A DNA stretch of 64,000 bases from Coriaria nepalensis. Its lineage: Eukaryota > Streptophyta > Magnoliopsida > Cucurbitales > Coriariaceae. The notes beneath the pieces are model-generated. The model saw only the letters and a program-made list of their open reading frames with translations. It was not told where the DNA came from and did not search any database. The stretch is from positions 3,665,501 to 3,729,500 of the forward strand of contig CP114493.1 of NCBI GenBank assembly GCA_027186245.1, in the 5' to 3' direction. Of the stretch, positions 10,116-23,029 are shown in pieces. How positions within the stretch are numbered: the first letter of the stretch is position 1; each line of letters begins with the position of its first letter. The position numbers were made by a program, and so were the translations under genes.

Positions 10116-12483
10116 TCAATTGGAATTCACCTTTTTCTCCTTATACCTTCGGGAAAAGAACACATAAACCAACAAATTGGCAAAGCTGAGTCCGGCCAAA
10201 AGCCAGAACACATAATCAAGATGACCCTCGTTCAAATTATCCGGAATCCATCCAACGCTCCCATCTTCCGTCGAAAAGTATGTAATAAGAGTAAGAATCA
10301 AAGAGCTCAAATAATTCCCTAAAGCATTCGTCAAAAGCGACAATGCACTACACAAACTCCTCATAGCATCAGGCGCTTGCTCGTAAAAAAACTCATGCTG
10401 CCCAATGAATGTGAACACCTCAGCAGCACCTAACAAAAAGTATTGCGGGATCTGCCACAGAATACTAATAGGCACGGCAACGTCTTCATCAACTAAATCA
10501 AGCTCTTTTGCAAGTTGCAATCTCTTTATCTCGAGAATTGCAGCGGCAAACATGCATAGGATTGAAATAAAGAGGCCTATTCCCATCCTTTGCAGCTCGG
10601 AAAAACCCCTTGGCCTGTCTGTGAACCGCCTTGCAATTGGAATGATCGCCTTGTCATAGAACGCAGCCCACAAGATGACACTAATGAAGTCGAAACATGA
10701 GAGAGAAGCGGACGGGATGGTGAGAGAGCCGATCGTTCTATCCATCATTTTGCCTTGTTCAACGAAAAGTGTAGACATCTGTGCATATACAGCTGAAAAG
10801 ATTATTCCTGTTGCCCAAATTGGAATCATTCGGATCAAGATCTTCAGTTCCTCTACTTGTGTCACCGTGCAAAGATTCCACAGGTTGTCATATTCCCCAC
10901 TTTCAGAATTCGATATTAAAGCAGCTTTATCTAGACACTTCATATCACTACTATGTTCAATTTTACGGCTTCCTTGGATGGCGGAGTTCATGTCATGTAC
11001 TTCATAGAGAAGAGTAGAATCTTCTGGAACCTTCAGATTCCATTTCCGGATTGACGCCACAAAAACCTGGCAAACTCTGGTAAGAGGGCTTCCACCCGGT
11101 TTCTGGAACCTATAATTGGGTGTACCAAAAAGAAAGCTAGCAATTGCAAATGCCATTATAATAGTAGGAATCCCGAATCCAATGGCCCACCCTGCATTTT
11201 CTTGAATCCAAACAAGTAAAGTGCTAGCTATAACCGCACCTAGATTCTGAGCAAAGTAGAGCCAGTTAAAGTAACCACCCTTTCCTACTTTCTCTTCAGG
11301 ATCAGTATCGTCAAATTGATCCGCCCCAAAAGGCCAAAGACATGGCTTGATTGCACCACTCCCAAGGGCAATAAAGTAAAGTGCAAAGAAAAACACGGCG
11401 TATTGTGCTGTAGTAGCTGAAGGACAGACAGAATCTACGCACGCGGCAGGTTCTAATGCTGGAATTGATGCAGAAAGAGTCAGTACAATCATACCCTGAA
11501 TAACAGTATGTCACAAATTAGTTGGTATTTCAAGCAGATGAAAAAAAAAAACTCATTTTTTTTTCTTTTCTGCTTACGAGTAAGTCAACTGTGAAAAAAG
11601 CAGTGATGGTCCAATATCTTCCCCAGTATGCATCTGCTATAAGAGCTCCTACAACGGGAGTAAGATAGCAAGTGCCCTTCCAGATGTTGATATTTTTCGC
11701 AGCAGCAACGTTGCTTTGATGCATTTCGTCGATTAGATAGGTGACGAGATTTGTCGCGATTCCATAATAGGCCAAATGTTCTAGACATCCAGTTCCTATA
11801 CAATTGTAGCATCAATTGCAGACGTTAGGCGATATAAAAGAAATAATTGACCAGAATAGTGATTTAAAGAAGAGAAAGTGAACCTAGAAGAGAAGGGCAT
11901 GCTTTCCATTTCCCAGTTTTGCTCTTCAGAACCGGGTTTTTATGTATGTCGACGGAGCCGTCACCCGCATAGAGTGTACTATCTCTATCTTCATTCTGAG
12001 ATATGTTATCCATGGATTAGCAGGTATAGTTCAATGAGAACAAAGGATGCAGTAGGTCAAATTCCAAATTCAAAATTTCTTTAAAGCTCCTCCGATTGGC
12101 TAAAAAAGGACAGACCGCAGCAAACAATTACCCAGATAAACTCTTTCATTTAATTTTATCTTATTGAACTCCAATTTCTTATTTTGGGGGGATTAGTTAA
12201 CAGGGATATATAGGTTGTTATAACTATGTAAATACTCTAGTTTACTGTATACAGTTAGCTTAGTTTCACCAAATCCATCTGTTAGGAATTACAATCTTTA
12301 TTAAAGAAAACGATAGAGCCGTATTATTTTCAAACCCACTATATGTTATTAGTAAACAACTCAATGAAGCTGATGATGAAAATATAAAAAGAGGGAAGAA
12401 TGTTAGAATAGAACCTGGTGTTGCGGCAGCGGCAAGGGGGTATGATCCAGGAGGGGTTCTTCCTCATCTTCCCTAGAACCCAT
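10116..12483 (-). CDS. NPF8: NPF8-type proton-coupled oligopeptide transporter family protein
   Basis: Member of the POT/NRT1-PTR family, closest by memory to Arabidopsis PTR2 (NPF8.3) and relatives that carry di- and tripeptides across the plasma membrane or tonoplast. Exons: 12483-12415, 11995-11884, 11795-11578, 11495-10116, total 1779 nt and 592 residues against about 585 for PTR2. Family marks are [30 protein letters not shown] [13 protein letters not shown], the large central cytosolic loop, [23 protein letters not shown] (quoted in parts) and NALGNYLSS; about 12 hydrophobic segments are expected. Oddity: the helix-1 ExxER proton-coupling motif, ECCER in PTR2, reads GCLEH here. The start [14 protein letters not shown] has an acidic dileucine-like stretch. 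A TATA-like box lies about 110 bp upstream. Confidence 0.93.
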
Positions 12484-12590
12484 TAAACTTGCTATTTGCG
12501 TTAACAGAATTCTCTTTTTCCGTCCGCCTCTACAATTAGGAGCAGCTGACAATCGATAAGGGAGTGATATTGCAAGCAAGAGAGAATAGA

Positions 12591-12600
12591 ATATATATGA
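12591..12600 (-). promoter_or_regulatory. Possible TATA box of the NPF transporter gene
   Basis: The minus strand reads TCATATATAT about 110 bp upstream of the start codon at 12483, a plausible distance for a plant core promoter with a leader of about 80 nt. No transcript evidence is available. Confidence 0.35.
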
Positions 12601-13967
12601 GGGAGACGTAGGCGACTTTACATAAGGAGCATGGGAATCTGCAAGGAATCTATTTCACTGTACTGATAATGGGACCCGCCCCACTGTATATTCTTCCAAA
12701 ATCACTTTTTTAATTTCCGTTATTAACTGCAATGGAAAGACCGTTAGGTTTGGCCGTTAGTTCCGCCGCACCATGATCACCGGCTTTTCAAGCACTCCAC
12801 CTACGATTCTAAATCCTGATTCCTCTTTCCTCATGCTCATATGTTATTAACATAATTATTATATAATTAAATAATATTTATTGATTGAAAGTTATCTAAA
12901 TAAAAATTATTTTGATTTGTGTTTTAAAATATAATAAATAGTTTGATAATATTATGAAAGATTTCACTTTTATTACAAAGTTGAAATATCTTTTATTAAT
13001 GTGAAAATTCATCTCGACTGAAGAACTTTACGGTTGATAGTTACTCCAAGATCAGCATTTCTGCAAGCACGATCAAGGAGCAGCATGGGTTATAGTCAAC
13101 CAACTCTCTCCGGCACTCTATTTAGTTAGAGGAACTTACAAATATTTGTAGAGAGTTTGAAAGTAAGAAATCGATTACCATATTCTTCAAGAATTTTTAA
13201 TTTAAATACCTCGGATATGGTATGAAAATCTAGACACATTTACACATGTTGTCTTCCAATTGCATAGGATCATGATTGTTCTCCACTTCACAATCGATGT
13301 CAGAGCCTACCTTCCTCTATCATAACAGAGATTTGATTCCTATTAAAGTGTCAGAAAGGTAACTTATATTCATCTTTTTGCTTCTCAGCCTTGACCCCTT
13401 AGGCCCTGTCCCATGTTGATGAGATACACAAGCGAGCGTCATGGTCAGCCTCGACATCATTCTAACCACGATCCAATCTACTCAGTTATACAAGTACATC
13501 ATGGTACAATAAGCCGATGACACTTGATCTAAGGCTAATCATGACTTCATGTTAGCTACATACTTGACTCGAAGTCTTGAATTGAGAGTAGCCAAAATCA
13601 TAATCTAAAATCTTTCATCGATAATAGAAGCGAAGATAACAATAAATAATAGAATGAAAATAACTATTGATTTAGATGAAAAAAATGTATTTTTTTCCCA
13701 AGCTTTCAAGTTTATAACCCAATTTGTTCAACTATGGGAATTACACTTAATTTTTGGGATGTGAAAAGGGCAATCTGAAAAATCATTATGATGACTATAA
13801 TGTTTGTATATTTATGCAGATATTATGGTATATAATAAAAGTTTATGAACTTTTGTCATATGTGAATTTTTAATTTCCTACCCCTCACGTTGCATGACAG
13901 ATTTTAATTAAACTTCTTAAAATATCTTAATTTCATAATTTATATTTTTCATTATACAATATTTATT
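12601..13967. other. Intergenic spacer without a recognised gene
   Basis: Upstream region of the transporter followed by sequence of mixed composition. No open frame has recognisable homology, and no clear terminal repeat was found. The less A/T-rich part at about 13020-13560 could be an old transposon fragment but shows no motif. Confidence 0.4.
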
Positions 13968-16750
13968 GTTGGACTTCTCGAAATAATGGTTAATATGTGT
14001 AATGAGTTAAAGGCCCAAGCCCAAAAAATACTTCATAAATATAATTAAATGCATCTCATATTGGAAATAGAGAAAGTTCTCAAAGCATTTATAAGTGATT
14101 GCAAATAATGAGTATTTGTAATAATAAATAAAGTTTAGGGTCTAATCGAGACTCGCACTCGCATACACGTGCAAGTGGCGTGGGTTTGAGGCGCTTTTGG
14201 CGCTTATTAGGCGCACTTGGCACTTTACGATGTGGTGGCCCATGGCAGGCGGCCACTACGCATGGTGGTTAACAGATTTAATTTTACCATTTTAATTAAA
14301 CGGTTGACAGTTAAAATAGTTAGTTACTATTTGAATTTAAATTTTGAGAATTCAAATATATGATTGTTAAAATAGTTTAACTATTTTTCCAAGGTGTATG
14401 GCTGTTCATGAAATAGTACATTATTTCTCAAACAGGTGCCAACTGCACTTATAAATATGAGCAATCTAAAGAGAAGAAAAATAACTCTTTTCTTCTACTT
14501 GTTTTCTTGCTGTCAGAAACTGAACACATACCTATATTCCAGAGCAAAGTTTCACTATTGCTTGTGAGACTTTGTAAAGGCTTGTCATATCCTAAAAATT
14601 ATTTTCACAGTAACCTACAAACAACCCGGGAGGGTGAAAATATTATTTTTTGGAAAATGTGTCTATTACGTGTTTCAAGTCTTGATCCTAAATTACCAAC
14701 GTTCAAATATTCTGCAATGGAAACCAAGATTATTGTTTCAACTATAAAGCTAATGAACTAAGCTCTTGTGAGGCTTAATCGATTTAATGGATCAAACTTC
14801 ACATGTTGGTAAGATAAACTAAATTTCTTACTCACTGCCTTGAAGATCTATTACATTCTCGATCCTAATCTTCAACCACTTCCAGAATCATCTCTCGATG
14901 ATACTGAAGAGATTAAAGCAACGAAACTGAAAAGGGGTGAGGATGCAATCATGTGTCGGGGACACATTTTGAATGCGCTATCAGACCGTCTATTCAATCT
15001 CTACACAAATACAAAATCTACAAAGGAAATTTGGAATGCGTTGGTGAACACGTACAAGGCAGAAGAGAAAGGTACTAAGAAATTCTTAATATTTGAGTAT
15101 TTTAACTTTAAAATATTTGATGGAAAACCTCTCCTAGATCAGATTCATGATTTACAAGTTATTGTCAATAAACTTATTGCTGTAAAAGTCATACTTCCTA
15201 AACTTTTTCAAGTTGGTGCTATATTTGCTAAGTTGCCATATAGTTGCTAAGTTGCCTAAGAAATTCTTAATATTTGAGTATTTTAACTTTAAAATGTTTG
15301 ATGGAAAACCTCCCCTAGATCAGATTCATGATTTACAAGTTATTGTCAATAAACTTTTTGCTGTAAAAGTCATACTTCTTGAAGTTTTTCAAGTTGGTGC
15401 TATAATTGCTAAGTTGTCATATAGTTGGAAAAGTTACAGAAAGAAGATTATTCACAATAATAAAGATTACTCTTTGGAAGAGGTTAAAAAGTATATACGT
15501 ATTGAGGAAGAATCTTGGACTAGAGAAAAAAAAGCGGAGGAAGCCAATATTTATACCTCAAAGACTAATGTTGTAGAAAGGCCTAGCCATCCCAAGGGCA
15601 AAAATCAGAAAACAATTTTTTTTGGTCCGAAGAGAGATCAAGGAAAATTCAAAACTGACAAGAAAAATGGTGCTTATTTTGTTTGTGACACATCTGGGCA
15701 TTTTTCTCGTGATTGTAGATTCTAAAAAAAACAAAATGAAAATGGAAAAGTGAATGTCATATAGGAGGAGATCATTGCTACTATAAGTGAAATTAATGTT
15801 ATCCAAGGAAAGGTTCAAAGATGGTAATATGATATTTGTGCAACTATACACGTTTCCTATGATAAATCACTATTCAAGACTTTTGATGAAGTTAAAAATG
15901 GATAAGAGATTCAAATGGGAAATGAAGGTTGTTCCAAAGTACTTGGTAAAGGAAGCATTTAAGTAGTCTTCCTACTGGTAGGAAGATCACTCTAGTAAAT
16001 ATTTTGTATGTTCCTAATATGAATAGGAACCTTGTTAGTGGTGATTTGTTAGACAAACCTAGAATAAATCTGTTAATAAATCTGAGAAGTTGATTTTGTC
16101 AAAAAATGGTTCTTTCATTGAAAAATGTTATTCTAGTGATGAGATTGTGAAATTATTTACAATTGAGTTAATAACAAGAATGCTAGTAGTTCTGCTTATA
16201 AGATTGATTTAAATTCTGTTATATTATGACATGGTAGACTTGCACATATAGGTTAATGTAGTATTAACAAAATCATTAAATGTGGCCTAATAGCATGTAA
16301 TACTAGCAAATTCAAAAAATGAGAAATATACATTAAATCAAAGATGGTTAATAAGCTTTTTCATAATCTTGAAAAGTCATCTCAACTATTAGATTTAGTA
16401 CATAATGATTTATGTGAATTGAATGACATATTAACTAGAGGAAGTAAAAGATACTTTGTAACTCTTATAGATTATAATTCTATAAATACTTATGTTTATT
16501 TGCTTAAACATAAAGATAAAATATTCAATACATTTAAAAATTATAAGGCCGAAGTTAAAAATCAATTAGGAAGAAAAAATAAATCTTAAGAAGTAATAGG
16601 GGTGGAGAATATTTCTCAAATGAATTTTTTGCATTTTGTGAATAATATAGTATAATACTTTTAACATAATGACTTAGCCGAGAGAAAAAACAAAATACTT
16701 TTTGAAAAGATTAGATACTATGTTATTGAATATAAAATTACCTACTAATT
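13968..16750 (+). mobile_element. Decayed Ty1/copia retrotransposon (gag and start of pol)
   Basis: A likely 5' LTR (about 13968 to 14640, starting TGTTGGACTTC, with a TATAAAT box near 14452) is followed by a gag-like frame: RFNGSNFTCW, ALKIYYILDPNL, MCRGHILNALSDRLFNLYT, IWNALVNTYKAE and FQVGAIIAKL are typical of UBN2-type copia gag. A zinc-knuckle remnant CDTSGHFSRDC follows at about 15685-15718, where the second Cys of CX2CX4HX4C is lost. Integrase-like sequence at 16344-16589 (QLLDLVHNDLCELN) ends the coding part. Stops and frameshifts are frequent. Reverse transcriptase, RNase H and the 3' LTR are not visible, so the element is truncated at about 16.7 kb. Confidence 0.75.
15075..15436 (+). 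repeat. Direct tandem duplication of about 181 bp inside copia gag
   Basis: The segment starting ctaagaaattcttaatattt at 15075 recurs at 15256, an offset of 181 bp, with only scattered differences up to the words aagttgccatatagttg / aagttgtcatatagttg. Because 181 is not a multiple of three, the duplication shifts the gag frame, which is why two overlapping frames with the same protein segment (FEYFNFKMFDGKPPLDQIHD) are seen. Confidence 0.8.
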
Positions 16751-17714
16751 TATGAAAATAAGTTATTTTAAGTACATATCACACCTATCGCAAAAATTAG
16801 AGAGAGGTCTGATGCTAGAACGAAATGAAAAAAGGGCAAGATTCGTAATTTGTATTCATAAAAACTCCCTGTCTTTTTTACGTCAACCAAACGGTTAAAG
16901 AATCATTTTGTTGTGTAATAGAAATATGACCGAATTACGGAATTATAAAATTCATTCTCATTTCCTGATTTTAGAAAAATTGAAACCAAAGAAGCTTTAA
17001 TAGAATCATTTCTTTTCTTTTTTTTAATCAAAATACATAATAAAAAAAAAAAAAGTAAGGCTCGGTAATAAATTTTAATTTTTGCATCTTTAAAATAAAT
17101 TTGTATAACGATGATTAAACAATAGTATCAGACTTAAAAATATCAATTTTTGAGTATTAAATTTATTTTGCATACAAAAAAATACAAAAAAAAAAATTAT
17201 ATATATATATATATATTTAAACGTAGAAAACCGTAAATACTCTTTTTGAATTATAATTTTGAACTCTTCTAACGGAAAAATACTATCAAGCAGTATTGTC
17301 TCCTCTTGAATAATGTTTTTCACATTTAAAAATATATAAAACGATCCGTAAAATCATTACCATGCAAATCCTAATCCTTTACTATTTTACTGAAGAATAA
17401 AAAAAAAAAAAAAAAATATGTTACCAAGAAACGATCTGTAAAATTGTTACCAAGCAAAGACTATTCTATCGAAAGAGTTGAAACGAACCAAACAATAGAC
17501 TGTCTATAATATCATTCCGATCCAAATGTTTGCAAATTAATTTCGTTTGGATAAAAAACCCAATTAACTCAAAAAGGTATCAAAAGATACACGCAAGGAC
17601 AGAACATATCTATCGGGAAGACCCCAACTAAAAACAAGTGGCAGTCTCAGAGATAGTTGGTAAAATATGCCAAAGTAAATCAAAAGTTCAAGCAGTGTTG
17701 TCCCATAATCCATC
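16751..17714. other. A/T-rich spacer and 3' flank of TAF15b
   Basis: No gene recognised. Contains an (AT)n microsatellite at about 17193-17217, a poly-A run near 17400 and, towards its right end, the likely 3' UTR of the minus-strand TAF15b gene. Confidence 0.45.
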
Positions 17715-20537
17715 TCAGTAACGGTGCCTGTTCCGGTCCCTGTCCCGCCCATAATCTCTATCCCATTCATAATCATAATCCCTGTCTCGATCTTTACCAC
17801 CTCTATCCCTCTCTCTACTTCGACTACGATACCTATCACGACTGTCTCTTCCTCTACCCTTGCTGCTTTCCCTGTCATCCCGACCCCTGCCCCGGTCTCT
17901 GCTTCTCTCTCTTCCATCTCTGTCAATCACACCTGCCATTCCCATATATTATTACAGATACAGAGTAAGGCTCCATTTGGCTAGACTTGCAAAACAGGCA
18001 TTTAGAATATATGATTTTAGTTGTATTTTAGGGGCCTAAATTGGATTTTGTGGATCCAAATTGGACTTTGGGTCCAAACTGGAAAAATTAGCGCTTCCAA
18101 ATGAAGCTTCAATTATCCCATTCCTAAAACGGAAATCCAATTCAATTTTCCATCAACACATACATAGATAACCTCCGAACAGACTCATGGCTTCTCTAAT
18201 TGGTATGGAAATAAACATAAACTGTGAATGAACTGGAAATGTCTCAGTTTCAGACAAACTAAACACTAGGAACCAAGTTCTCTAACTTCATCGTATAGAA
18301 TTTCAGTGAAACAATAACATACCTAGTTCCTCAACTTCCCATCCAGCACGGCCAGCACCTGGGAGCACCTGTGCAGCTTCAGCTTGCTGGGTTTTCGCTC
18401 GGAATTTTTTCTTAAGATTACCAAACTCGTCATACATCTCTCCATCATCCTGACATGGGAATAAAAAAAGACTGTTAAGATAAGACGGAGCCAAAAAACT
18501 TTTCTGGTTATGAAATGATAATGCAAATATCTTACTTCTTCAGCCTCCCGCCGGCGTCGTCTAGTTTCCTCTATTTCTTCTTCATCAAGCTCTTTGTATC
18601 CTCCACCACGTCCTCCTCTGTTTGAAATTTAATATGAGATTGCACCGTATTTATAATAGAGAAATTATAATTAAACTTTATTTCCTTTCAATTCCTTAGG
18701 CTGATGGTAATATAGGTTTATATAGATACACCAGTAAGACTTCTTCGCAAGTAGAAAGGAAACTCAGATTACCTCACACCACCCTCATTATGACCCGGCT
18801 TATTTGTATTGCAAATATTACATTTTGTACGCTTTGCCCAGTTGATATTACCACACCTGAATCAAAGAAACAAACAAGATGAGTTGCATATTAGCTGAGC
18901 AACTCAGTAAGAAGGGACACTCATAAAGACAAGGGGTAAGAGTGTTTCTCTCTTATTGGAAAGATAGATAATTAATGAAGCAGCTACACTTTCCCTATCT
19001 TCCTCAATCACCTGAGCGAAGGCCCACAGTTCACATATCAAATAGACTCAAATACTCGGGTAGAAAACAATTACAAACTCACAAATAATAATTGGGGGAG
19101 CACTATGATAATTATATCCCCACCCCCACCCCAACCACCCTGTAGCAATCGCCTTTAGATGCGGCAGAGCTTCATATGAGATGAATGCACCCCCATTAGG
19201 CAGAGAACGAGTTTACAACATACAATACCCTAACTAATTCCTTACAGAGGGTGAGTAGCAGCTCACGCAATTTAGCCAAATCATTCTTAAAATACACATT
19301 CGTTACAGAGAACAGAACACAATTAATCAGACTTCAGACAAGCTAGGCCACTTCAAATTTAGATAAGACTACCCTTACTGGGGGTCAACTCATGCATCCA
19401 GTCAATTGATTCCAACTCCAACCATAAACCACTAAATATTCTTTCACATTCAGTGTTAAACCATTTGATCAACAAGGTTGTCTGGTTCAACATGTCAAGT
19501 AATAAATGAGTTCTTCCAGAAACTTTAATAACAAAATAAGAATATATAAGGCCAGTCATTTGGACCGAACGACCAGGGCCAGTCATCAACATATATTCTT
19601 ACATTGGACAAGGCCAGTCATTTGGACCGAAAAGCCCAGCAGGAGCACCAACTGAACGACCAGGGCCTCCAGGATCAGGACCACCACAACCCCTTCCACG
19701 ACCACCACCACCTGCTCCACTGCCTGAGAAACCAGAAGGACGGGCACTTCCACAGAGGTTGCACACACCACGAAATGCAAAATTCACATTGGAACAACTG
19801 CCATGAGAATAGAGCATTACAACCCACTGAGAGAGAGAGAGAGAGAGAAAGGGGGGAGCACAACACATAGAAGGTAGAAAGATAATGGGCCCCCAAAAAA
19901 GAGCAAGAAAAGCAGCTCACCGATGTCACATCACAGACCTTGTATTGGGACACTGCCAGTCTCCGTCCTGCTGCCATGCTTTTCCTGGAGCATCACCCAG
20001 TCCTCTACCTCTTCCACCACCCCCATTCATATCCCTAGCATTTTCCTGAGTGCTATCTGGCTCAACAGCAACAACTGGATCTTCCACCACACTATATGTG
20101 TGGTCCTCTTTGCTTTTAGACTCCGCCATATAGACTCCAATGGTGTTACCATGAAAATCCTTGTTGTTAAACCATTCAACAGCTGCTAAGGCAGCATGCG
20201 GATCCTCATATGTTACTGTTGCATCTCCTTTATGTTCATTCGTTACCTTGTCGCGGTATAACCAAATCTTTGGTTGCCCTGTTCTCTTGTCTTTCTATGA
20301 AAGTCGTAAGGGGAAAATTGTGCAAAGTTAACATTTTGAAAGAGAAAATGACACTTTATTACAAGACATCAAGAAAGAACAGGGGCAATACAAGACAATA
20401 CCTGTCAGACTCCCTACCTTTAATAACCCAATAGTGCCAAAATGTTTGGCCAACATATTCTCATCAGTCCCATGAGGCAAGTTGCAAACATAGATGGACC
20501 CATTTGAAGGGGCTCCTTTCATTGAATAGGTTGCCAT
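17715..20537 (-). CDS. TAF15b: TBP-associated factor 15b-like RNA-binding protein (RRM, two RanBP2 zinc fingers, RS/RD tail)
   Basis: Plant FET-like protein linked to TFIID and to RNA metabolism; nuclear. Exons: 20537-20418, 20294-19939, 19797-19603, 18856-18773, 18617-18536, 18449-18323, 17932-17715, total 1182 nt and 393 residues. Order of domains: RRM at about residues 10-97 (RNP2 IYVCNL, RNP1-like KGDATVTY); RanBP2 finger 1 DWQCPNTSCSNVNFAFRG with later CNLC; a Gly-rich linker; RanBP2 finger 2 DWPCPMCGNINWAKRTKC then NIC; an acidic EEEIEETRRRRREAEE stretch; and a C-terminal tail of Arg, Asp and Ser (RERDRGGKDRDRDYDY). Both fingers keep the W-x-C, C, N, C-x2-C pattern. Intron phases agree throughout. 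A short partial copy of exon 3 lies in the following intron (19548-19590). Confidence 0.93.
17960..18130. mobile_element. Possible short MITE in the last intron of TAF15b
   Basis: The words ggctccatttggctagactt and ccaaatgaagcttc are loosely inverted around a core with repeated aaattgga / ggatcc phrases. It is non-coding, and its ends and target duplication are not certain. Related wording occurs in the first spliced intron region of the gene at 59589-61864 (about 60530-60760). Confidence 0.3.
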
Positions 20538-21690
20538 TGTGCAATTTCATAGATCAAAGAAAATCAAACCAGAAATCTCCACAAAAGCTAAACTTCTTCA
20601 GGTGCTTATATTTCTCACTGAGTTAAAAGAAAAAATAAACAAATAAATAAAAGAGAAATATTAAAATGGACTCCTCTGCAAGGCCACTTTATGGAGTATT
20701 ATAGTAACGAAACCAAGCTCAAGAATGCATGAGCCTCACCACATAACAAGTTAGACTGATAGATAAAGGTAAGAACAGCACATAAATGTCTGAGAGAAAA
20801 AAATGATCTGCATCAGTTAGTGAGACGCATTAAAGCTACCATTTCTAACTTCAAATGAGAAGACATGGAATACATTCTTTATCAGTTCCATGATGTTTGT
20901 CAATATTGAGGATCGTGGACACAGGGTCCAAGCACATTGCATTAACATATTTCGAATTTTAGGAAAAGTGTAGCCAACATTGAATACAAAGTAGAATTAT
21001 CAACATAGGAAATCAATTCAAGGGGAACGAACCACAATCCACAAAAGAAGTGAAACCAAAACGAAAATGAATGGCAATACTTCATCCAAACTGGAAATTG
21101 ATTTACACGGACAATTATGTCTCCCAAGTCCTTCCAAAGTTAGCCTCAAAATCCTTGATTATCATTTGGAAGATGGGGCGGAGGGGCCAAAGTCTTACCT
21201 GCTCCTGCCTGGAGTGTTTCACACTTAATGAAAACTTCCACAACTAGCGTTCTGAAAAAAGAAAAAAAAAAAAAATATATATATATATATATATATCTGA
21301 ACCGAACCAAACCAACCATTAGGAAAATCCACCTGCTTTACAAGATGTGGATCTGAGCTAGAGAGACAAAAAGAGCCTCACATAAGGAAAAACGGAGGGT
21401 GGAGGAAAAGGAATCAATCAGGACTCCGCCCCCACCCCATTTTCATCCTGGAAAGCTATATAACAACAAGCATACAAAGAACTAGCTGACAACAAATCAA
21501 ATCTCGTATTGAGAAAAGGATCACAAGAACCTTGTTTTTGTTGTTTGCAGATGAATCGGATGACGATGCTAAGCAATTAAAAAATTCGAAGAGAAAATAT
21601 GGTAGCGAACAAAGAGATGAAATGTTAAGAAAACGTGCAAGAGGTCTGATAAACAGCGAATCGGAGTTGCAGGAAGAAAGAGAAGAAGAG
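20538..21690 (-). promoter_or_regulatory. Likely 5' leader, leader intron and promoter of TAF15b
   Basis: There is no coding gene here. The minus-strand TAF15b start at 20537 is preceded by about 1.1 kb without a conserved frame. A (TA)n microsatellite lies at 21268-21297 and a CT microsatellite at about 21767-21783, a common mark of plant core promoters and leaders. The boundaries of any leader exon are not determined. Confidence 0.35.
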
Positions 21691-21699
21691 AAATGAGGT

Positions 21700-22880
21700 C
21701 ACCTCGGTTTCGTTTTTGGGGTTCGTCTTCTACACTGTGCCCTGCTGCCGGCCACCAGCCTGACCCTCTCTCTCTCTCTCTCGTACTTGAGGGGCACCGA
21801 GTGTCAAAAAGAAAACCCTTTTCTCTCTGTCCAGTATTTTGTTTTTGTTATTTTAATTGTTTTTTTCTTTTTTTTCTGCTTTTATTTGGTATTTTTCTAG
21901 GGCTAAATTATTGTTTTTGTATTGAACTTTGGGTCCGGTAAAACGCCAAATGATAAAGTTTTCAAAATTTTATAGCCTATATATTCTTTTTTTGGAATAG
22001 TCTTTTAATTTTTAAATTTATAGTTAATTAAAAAAATTGATAAAATCTGAACCGACTATAATACTCTGAATCAAATCAACATGTGAAATTATCATTATAT
22101 CCTCATTTTCTTTCTTCTTTCCCTTTTTTCTCATGCAAATGATAAACTGTAATGAGAAAAGAAAAAACAAAATAGTGAGCAACTCTTAAAGCGAAAGCTC
22201 TATTACAAATAGATTTTCTATTTTCATCATTTTTATTATGTTATCTAATATTTATTTTCCTTCTTCAGCGCTCATTTGCAAGTTTCGGGCATTCATTTTC
22301 CTCGTTCGGTATATTTGAAAGTATTTTTAATTTTTTTTAATTATTAATAGATAATCATAAAAGAAATAATAATTTTATCTTTATACTAAACTTTCAATTC
22401 GTTTTAAAATAAAAGTGGAAAAAAATTGAAGTGTGTAATGATTTTATGAAATTTGAGTTTAAGTTGCAAAGCTCGATGGACTCGATGTTTGATGGGTGGA
22501 CATGGTTCAAACAATCATGCATCGAGCCCATCGAGTAATAATATGTAATTCCTTTTTTTTCCCTTTATTATCAATATTAGATTTGCATTTTTTTTAATCA
22601 TTGTACATGAATGAACACTCTTTTCGTAATTATATATTTTGATGGTAAATGAAAAGAGAATTTGAACCGATGTGAGAAAAAGAAATCATTATATTATTAG
22701 CATAAAAATAGGATGGATTGATCAACTAGAAATAAACCCCCCCAACCGGAAATAGGATGGAGAATTTGAACCAATTGGAGAAAGAAGAAGTCCTTTTAAT
22801 AAGAGTAAATGATGGAAATGACTGGAAATTAATAAGAGTAAAGGAACTAGTCTTAATGGAAATTGAGCATTAATGAAAAA
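21700..22880. other. Spacer with no recognised gene
   Basis: Poly-pyrimidine and A/T-rich sequence. A phrase ggctaaattattgtttttgt at 21901 resembles the end of the MITE family at 905-1441 but has no matching partner nearby. A cctatcgag-like word pair (gagcccatcgag at about 22523 and gcccatcgagcatcgag at about 23998) brackets the repeat array that follows. Confidence 0.4.
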
Positions 22881-22894
22881 TATATATTCATAAG

Positions 22895-23025
22895 TGTGAA
22901 GCTTTAGATGAATTTGATATAAAGAAAAATGACATAAGGAAAAATGGTAGGTTCACAAGCACAAAGTTTTGGATGAATTTGATATAAAGATAAATAACAT
23001 AAGGAAAAAAAGATAAATTCACAAG
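22895..23025. repeat. Two tandem copies of an about 65-bp unit
   Basis: The phrase tgaatttgatataaag followed by acataaggaaaaa and ttcacaagc occurs twice, starting near 22900 and 22965. It directly adjoins the 28-bp repeat array and may share its origin. Confidence 0.6.
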
Positions 23026-23029
23026 CTTT

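Noticed and set aside
10405..11017. Plus-strand frames over the NPF transporter
   Set aside because: They are antisense shadows of a well-supported coding exon.
17564..17926. 120-codon frame rich in Glu, Gly and Val overlapping the last TAF15b exon
   Set aside because: Same strand but wrong frame; the real tail in the RD/RS frame continues the zinc-finger exons and ends with a stop at 17715.
19604..19870. Plus-strand 88-codon frame rich in His and Gln
   Set aside because: Antisense to the Gly-rich exon of TAF15b; composition is explained by that exon.
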